Shown here piece by piece: positions 62,083 to 64,000 of a stretch of DNA of 64,000 nt; the stretch's first letter is position 1, and the number at the start of each line of letters is the position of its first letter. The notes beneath the pieces were generated by a model. It ran no database searches and was not told where the DNA came from. It worked only from the letters and a program-made list of their open reading frames with translations. Both the position numbers and the translations under genes were made by a program. The DNA is from Rhizobium oryziradicis. GTDB lineage: Bacteria; Pseudomonadota; Alphaproteobacteria; Rhizobiales; Rhizobiaceae. The DNA is taken from NCBI RefSeq assembly GCF_001939045.1, contig NZ_MKIM01000028.1, forward strand, positions 523,132 to 587,131. Reading direction: 5' to 3'.

Positions 62083-63155
62083 GCCGAAGATTCTCATTCT
62101 TGTGTATGGCGCTGATGCTTGGCACCGCTCCCGCTTTTGCCGTTGAAGGCGAGAGAATTGTGTTTGCCGCGCCTGAGCGTGAGCAGGAGCGGCTTATCAT
62201 TCACGCTGCGACGGATTTGGAGGCAATGCGGCCTTTGGTGTTGGATTTTCAACAGACGCAGCCCAATATCACTGTCGAAATCACGGATTATGTCACCAAT
62301 GACCTTTTTCGAGAAGCGATGGCGGCCTGTACCTATGGGTCGCAAACCGCAGACATCCTGCTGTCGTCGTCGGTTGACCAATTGGTGAAGCTGGCCAATG
62401 ACGGCTGCGCACGCGTCCATCAATCGTTTGAAACTGGATCAGTCCCCGATTGGGCCAATTGGCGAAGCGAGGTCTTTGGCTTCACGTTTGAACCTGCGGT
62501 GTTTGTGTATGATGCAACGCGCGTTCCCAAAGAAGACGTGCCGAAAAGCCATGAAGCACTGGCGGATCTGTTGCGGCGCAAGCCAAGCCAATATCAGGGC
62601 CGTATCGGAACCTATGATATCAATGCATCCGGTGTGGGCTATCTGCTGGCCTTTAATGACGCGCGCCTTGCTCCCACTGTTTATGGTCGCTTGCTGGAAA
62701 GCCTGAGCCGAACGACAGCGGTTATCCGCTGCTGTAATAACGAGGTGCTGGGCGAGATTGCCAACGGCAACATTCGCATTGCCTATAATGTGCTTGGTTC
62801 ATACGCCTATGCGGCGTATCTGAAAAACCCCGATCTGAAAATCGTTGTTCCGCGCGATTATACCTTGATTTTGTCGCGCGGTGCGATGATCCCTGTGCGG
62901 GCCGCCAATCCTGATCTGGGAGCGCGTTTTCTGGACTATTTGCTGTCCGTGCGTGGGCGCAAAACCGCGAGAGACAAATCATTTTTCTTTGCCAATGGCT
63001 TTGATCTTCCGGCCGGTGTGGATGGCCCTTTGTCATTGATCGAATCCGGCATTGGCAGGCCGATTCGTATCGGCCCTGCGCTTCTCGCAGCACAAGACGA
63101 AGCCCAGCGCCGCCGTTTTATCCGCGATTGGCAGGACCTTATTTTAAGACGCTAG
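62079..63155 (+). CDS. Periplasmic binding protein linked to the sensor kinase
   Basis: A 358-residue exported protein (signal peptide to about AFA-VE, residue 21) with the fold of the ABC-type iron/polyamine binding proteins: LIIHAATDLEAMRPLVLDFQ, ADILLSSSVDQLVKL, and ASGVGYLLA. It has no transporter genes beside it and overlaps the kinase stop by 4 bases. This is the layout of PgtABC-type systems, where the periplasmic protein signals to the kinase. The ligand is unknown, perhaps a di- or tricarboxylate. Confidence 0.85.
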   Translation: MSRRFSFLCMALMLGTAPAFAVEGERIVFAAPEREQERLIIHAATDLEAMRPLVLDFQQTQPNITVEITDYVTNDLFREAMAACTYGSQTADILLSSSVDQLVKLANDGCARVHQSFETGSVPDWANWRSEVFGFTFEPAVFVYDATRVPKEDVPKSHEALADLLRRKPSQYQGRIGTYDINASGVGYLLAFNDARLAPTVYGRLLESLSRTTAVIRCCNNEVLGEIANGNIRIAYNVLGSYAYAAYLKNPDLKIVVPRDYTLILSRGAMIPVRAANPDLGARFLDYLLSVRGRKTARDKSFFFANGFDLPAGVDGPLSLIESGIGRPIRIGPALLAAQDEAQRRRFIRDWQDLILRR

Positions 63156-63195
63156 ACCACTTTGATAACGGAAAAAGCCATTTTGATATAAACGC

Positions 63196-63633
63196 TTACA
63201 ACAATCCAAGCTCGGCCAGTTCTCGCTTCATATCATCCGGCATATCGTCTATCTGAGCACCGCCAGCGGAGAGATCGCGCGGTGCATCTGCCTCCGCAAG
63301 GTAGCGCCATCCCTGGAACGGTCTGCGTGGCGCAGGTGTTGTTTCAATCACCTCCGGCCCCAAAACCAGCTCGCAGCGGTTTATCCCGTCGCTATCCGTG
63401 AAGCTGACGACATCCAGCAATTTTTGCCGAGCCGAAACCTGGCCCTTGATGATCCAGTACAGGGAGCCGCCATCCAGCAATTCATCAACCCGCTTGGGAA
63501 CCATGCGGGTCACATGCGAACTTTGCGGCGATAGGCCAGCCGACATCGCCACAAGGGCGCGTTCAGCCACCCAATGTTTCAGATCGTCGATACTCTCAGC
63601 ACCGACACATAGTTTAATCAAATGAAGCGCCAT
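63196..63633 (-). CDS. DUF1489 family protein
   Basis: A 145-residue protein that begins ALHLIKLCVGAESIDDLKHW and contains MVPKRVDELLDGGSLYWIIKGQVSARQ (cited in part: GGSLYWIIKG), the mark of DUF1489 of alphaproteobacteria. No signal peptide or membrane segment. The start at 63633 is chosen because the family begins there; the frame extends 22 codons further. Function unknown. Confidence 0.85.
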   Translation of the reverse strand: MALHLIKLCVGAESIDDLKHWVAERALVAMSAGLSPQSSHVTRMVPKRVDELLDGGSLYWIIKGQVSARQKLLDVVSFTDSDGINRCELVLGPEVIETTPAPRRPFQGWRYLAEADAPRDLSAGGAQIDDMPDDMKRELAELGLL

Positions 63634-63707
63634 AGCAGACGAAATATAGTTTTGCGCGCTGCCGTCAAGCCTGCTCGGCTGCGAAAGCGCCAGCATCACC
63701 CACGATA

Positions 63708-63947
63708 TTAATCCGGCATCAGATCAGAAATCTCGCCATGCGACACCAACAATCGCGGGTTTGCCATGCTACCACTCTCTTCATCCACAGTGACGGCATA
63801 AGCGGCAACGCCAATGCAGCGGGATGCCATGGAACTCGCCATTTTCTCTGCCGACGCCACACTGGACGCCTGCCGCATATCTCCGGGAACAATTCCGGCG
63901 CGATTTTTCTTGAACTGAACGATAATGATTTTTTCGGCGTCTGACAT
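63708..63947 (-). CDS. Small conserved-looking protein, function unknown
   Basis: 79 residues from ATG 63947 (GAGAG upstream). The sequence starts SDAEKIIIVQFKKNRAG, continues with a possible helix ASSVASAEKMASSMASRC and ends in an acidic strand. I do not recognise it. It shares strand and spacing with the DUF1489 gene (74 bases). A longer frame to 63992 is possible but lacks a better ribosome site. Confidence 0.55.
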   Translation of the reverse strand: MSDAEKIIIVQFKKNRAGIVPGDMRQASSVASAEKMASSMASRCIGVAAYAVTVDEESGSMANPRLLVSHGEISDLMPD

Positions 63948-64000
63948 GATATTTCTCTCGCGTTTGTTCTTTTTATGTTCTGGTTTTGCCAACGTGTCAA

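Noticed and set aside
1..64000. CRISPR arrays, tRNA or rRNA genes, insertion sequences, prophage
   Set aside because: I read both strands of the intergenic regions and found no spaced repeats, tRNA-like cloverleaf words, transposase or phage genes. Small RNAs without clear terminators could still be missed.

Overview
This window is a chromosomal segment of an alphaproteobacterium of the order Hyphomicrobiales (Rhizobiales), most likely close to the Rhizobiaceae. The evidence is the cysteine desulfurase-sufBCDS-sufT-sufA operon with an Irr-type (ICE) box, the trpD-trpC-moaC-moeA string, a LexA box of the GTTC-N7-GTTC type, DUF1489 and DUF599 proteins, and RIME-like palindromic elements of the kind known from rhizobia. 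Genes are tightly packed and often overlap by 4 to 17 bases. I saw no tRNA, rRNA, CRISPR array, insertion sequence or prophage, and no obviously broken gene. The only truncated gene is a DEAD-box helicase cut by the left edge.

Layout. 1-1.7 kb: helicase start, LysE-type exporter, alpha/beta hydrolase. 1.8-9.0 kb: iron-regulated Fe-S cluster assembly operon. 9.0-10.8 kb: second LysE-type exporter, a palindromic repeat and a secreted phosphodiester-glycosidase-like protein. 10.8-15.9 kb: glycosyltransferase island with two O-GlcNAc-transferase-like (GT41) paralogues, an unknown 115-residue protein and a divergent GT-A glycosyltransferase. 16.0-19.3 kb: glycine betaine/proline-type ABC importer. 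19.7-21.8 kb: cobQ and a PAP2 phosphatase. 21.9-27.4 kb: moeA, moaC, trpC, trpD and a PpiD-like chaperone. 27.6-32.6 kb: gltA, comEC, lexA. 32.7-33.5 kb: TauE-type exporter. 33.8-49.4 kb: a large cobalamin cluster (cbiX, a domain-fused cobH, cobL, cobI, cbiG-cobJ, cobM, then cobK and cbiD on the other strand, then cobA, cobB, cobC, cobD), interrupted by a nucleoside hydrolase and an orphan cheD. 49.6-54.6 kb: flavodoxin-like protein, MgtE, MerR regulator, two membrane enzymes, DUF599. 54.7-56.4 kb: a small transcription unit and L-serine dehydratase. 56.5-63.2 kb: TctABC tricarboxylate uptake, divergent from a two-component system with its own periplasmic binding protein. 63.2-64 kb: two small conserved proteins.

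How the genes work together. The suf genes mobilise sulfur (two desulfurases), build clusters on SufBCD and pass them on via SufA and SufT. The cobalamin genes cover most steps from uroporphyrinogen III to cobyric acid and the aminopropanol arm. CbiX, CbiD and CbiG together point to early cobalt insertion, and no cobN, cobG or cobF is present here. The TctC-TctB-TctA importer is probably controlled by the adjacent response regulator, kinase and periplasmic protein.

Most worth a second look: the paired GT41 enzymes with the unknown 115-residue protein; the fusion of an RNase-H-like domain to CobH; a small promoter-to-terminator unit before sdaA that could be an sRNA or an 18-codon gene; the metal-binding tail of CbiX with direct repeats upstream; and the orphan cheD with a CtrA-like site.
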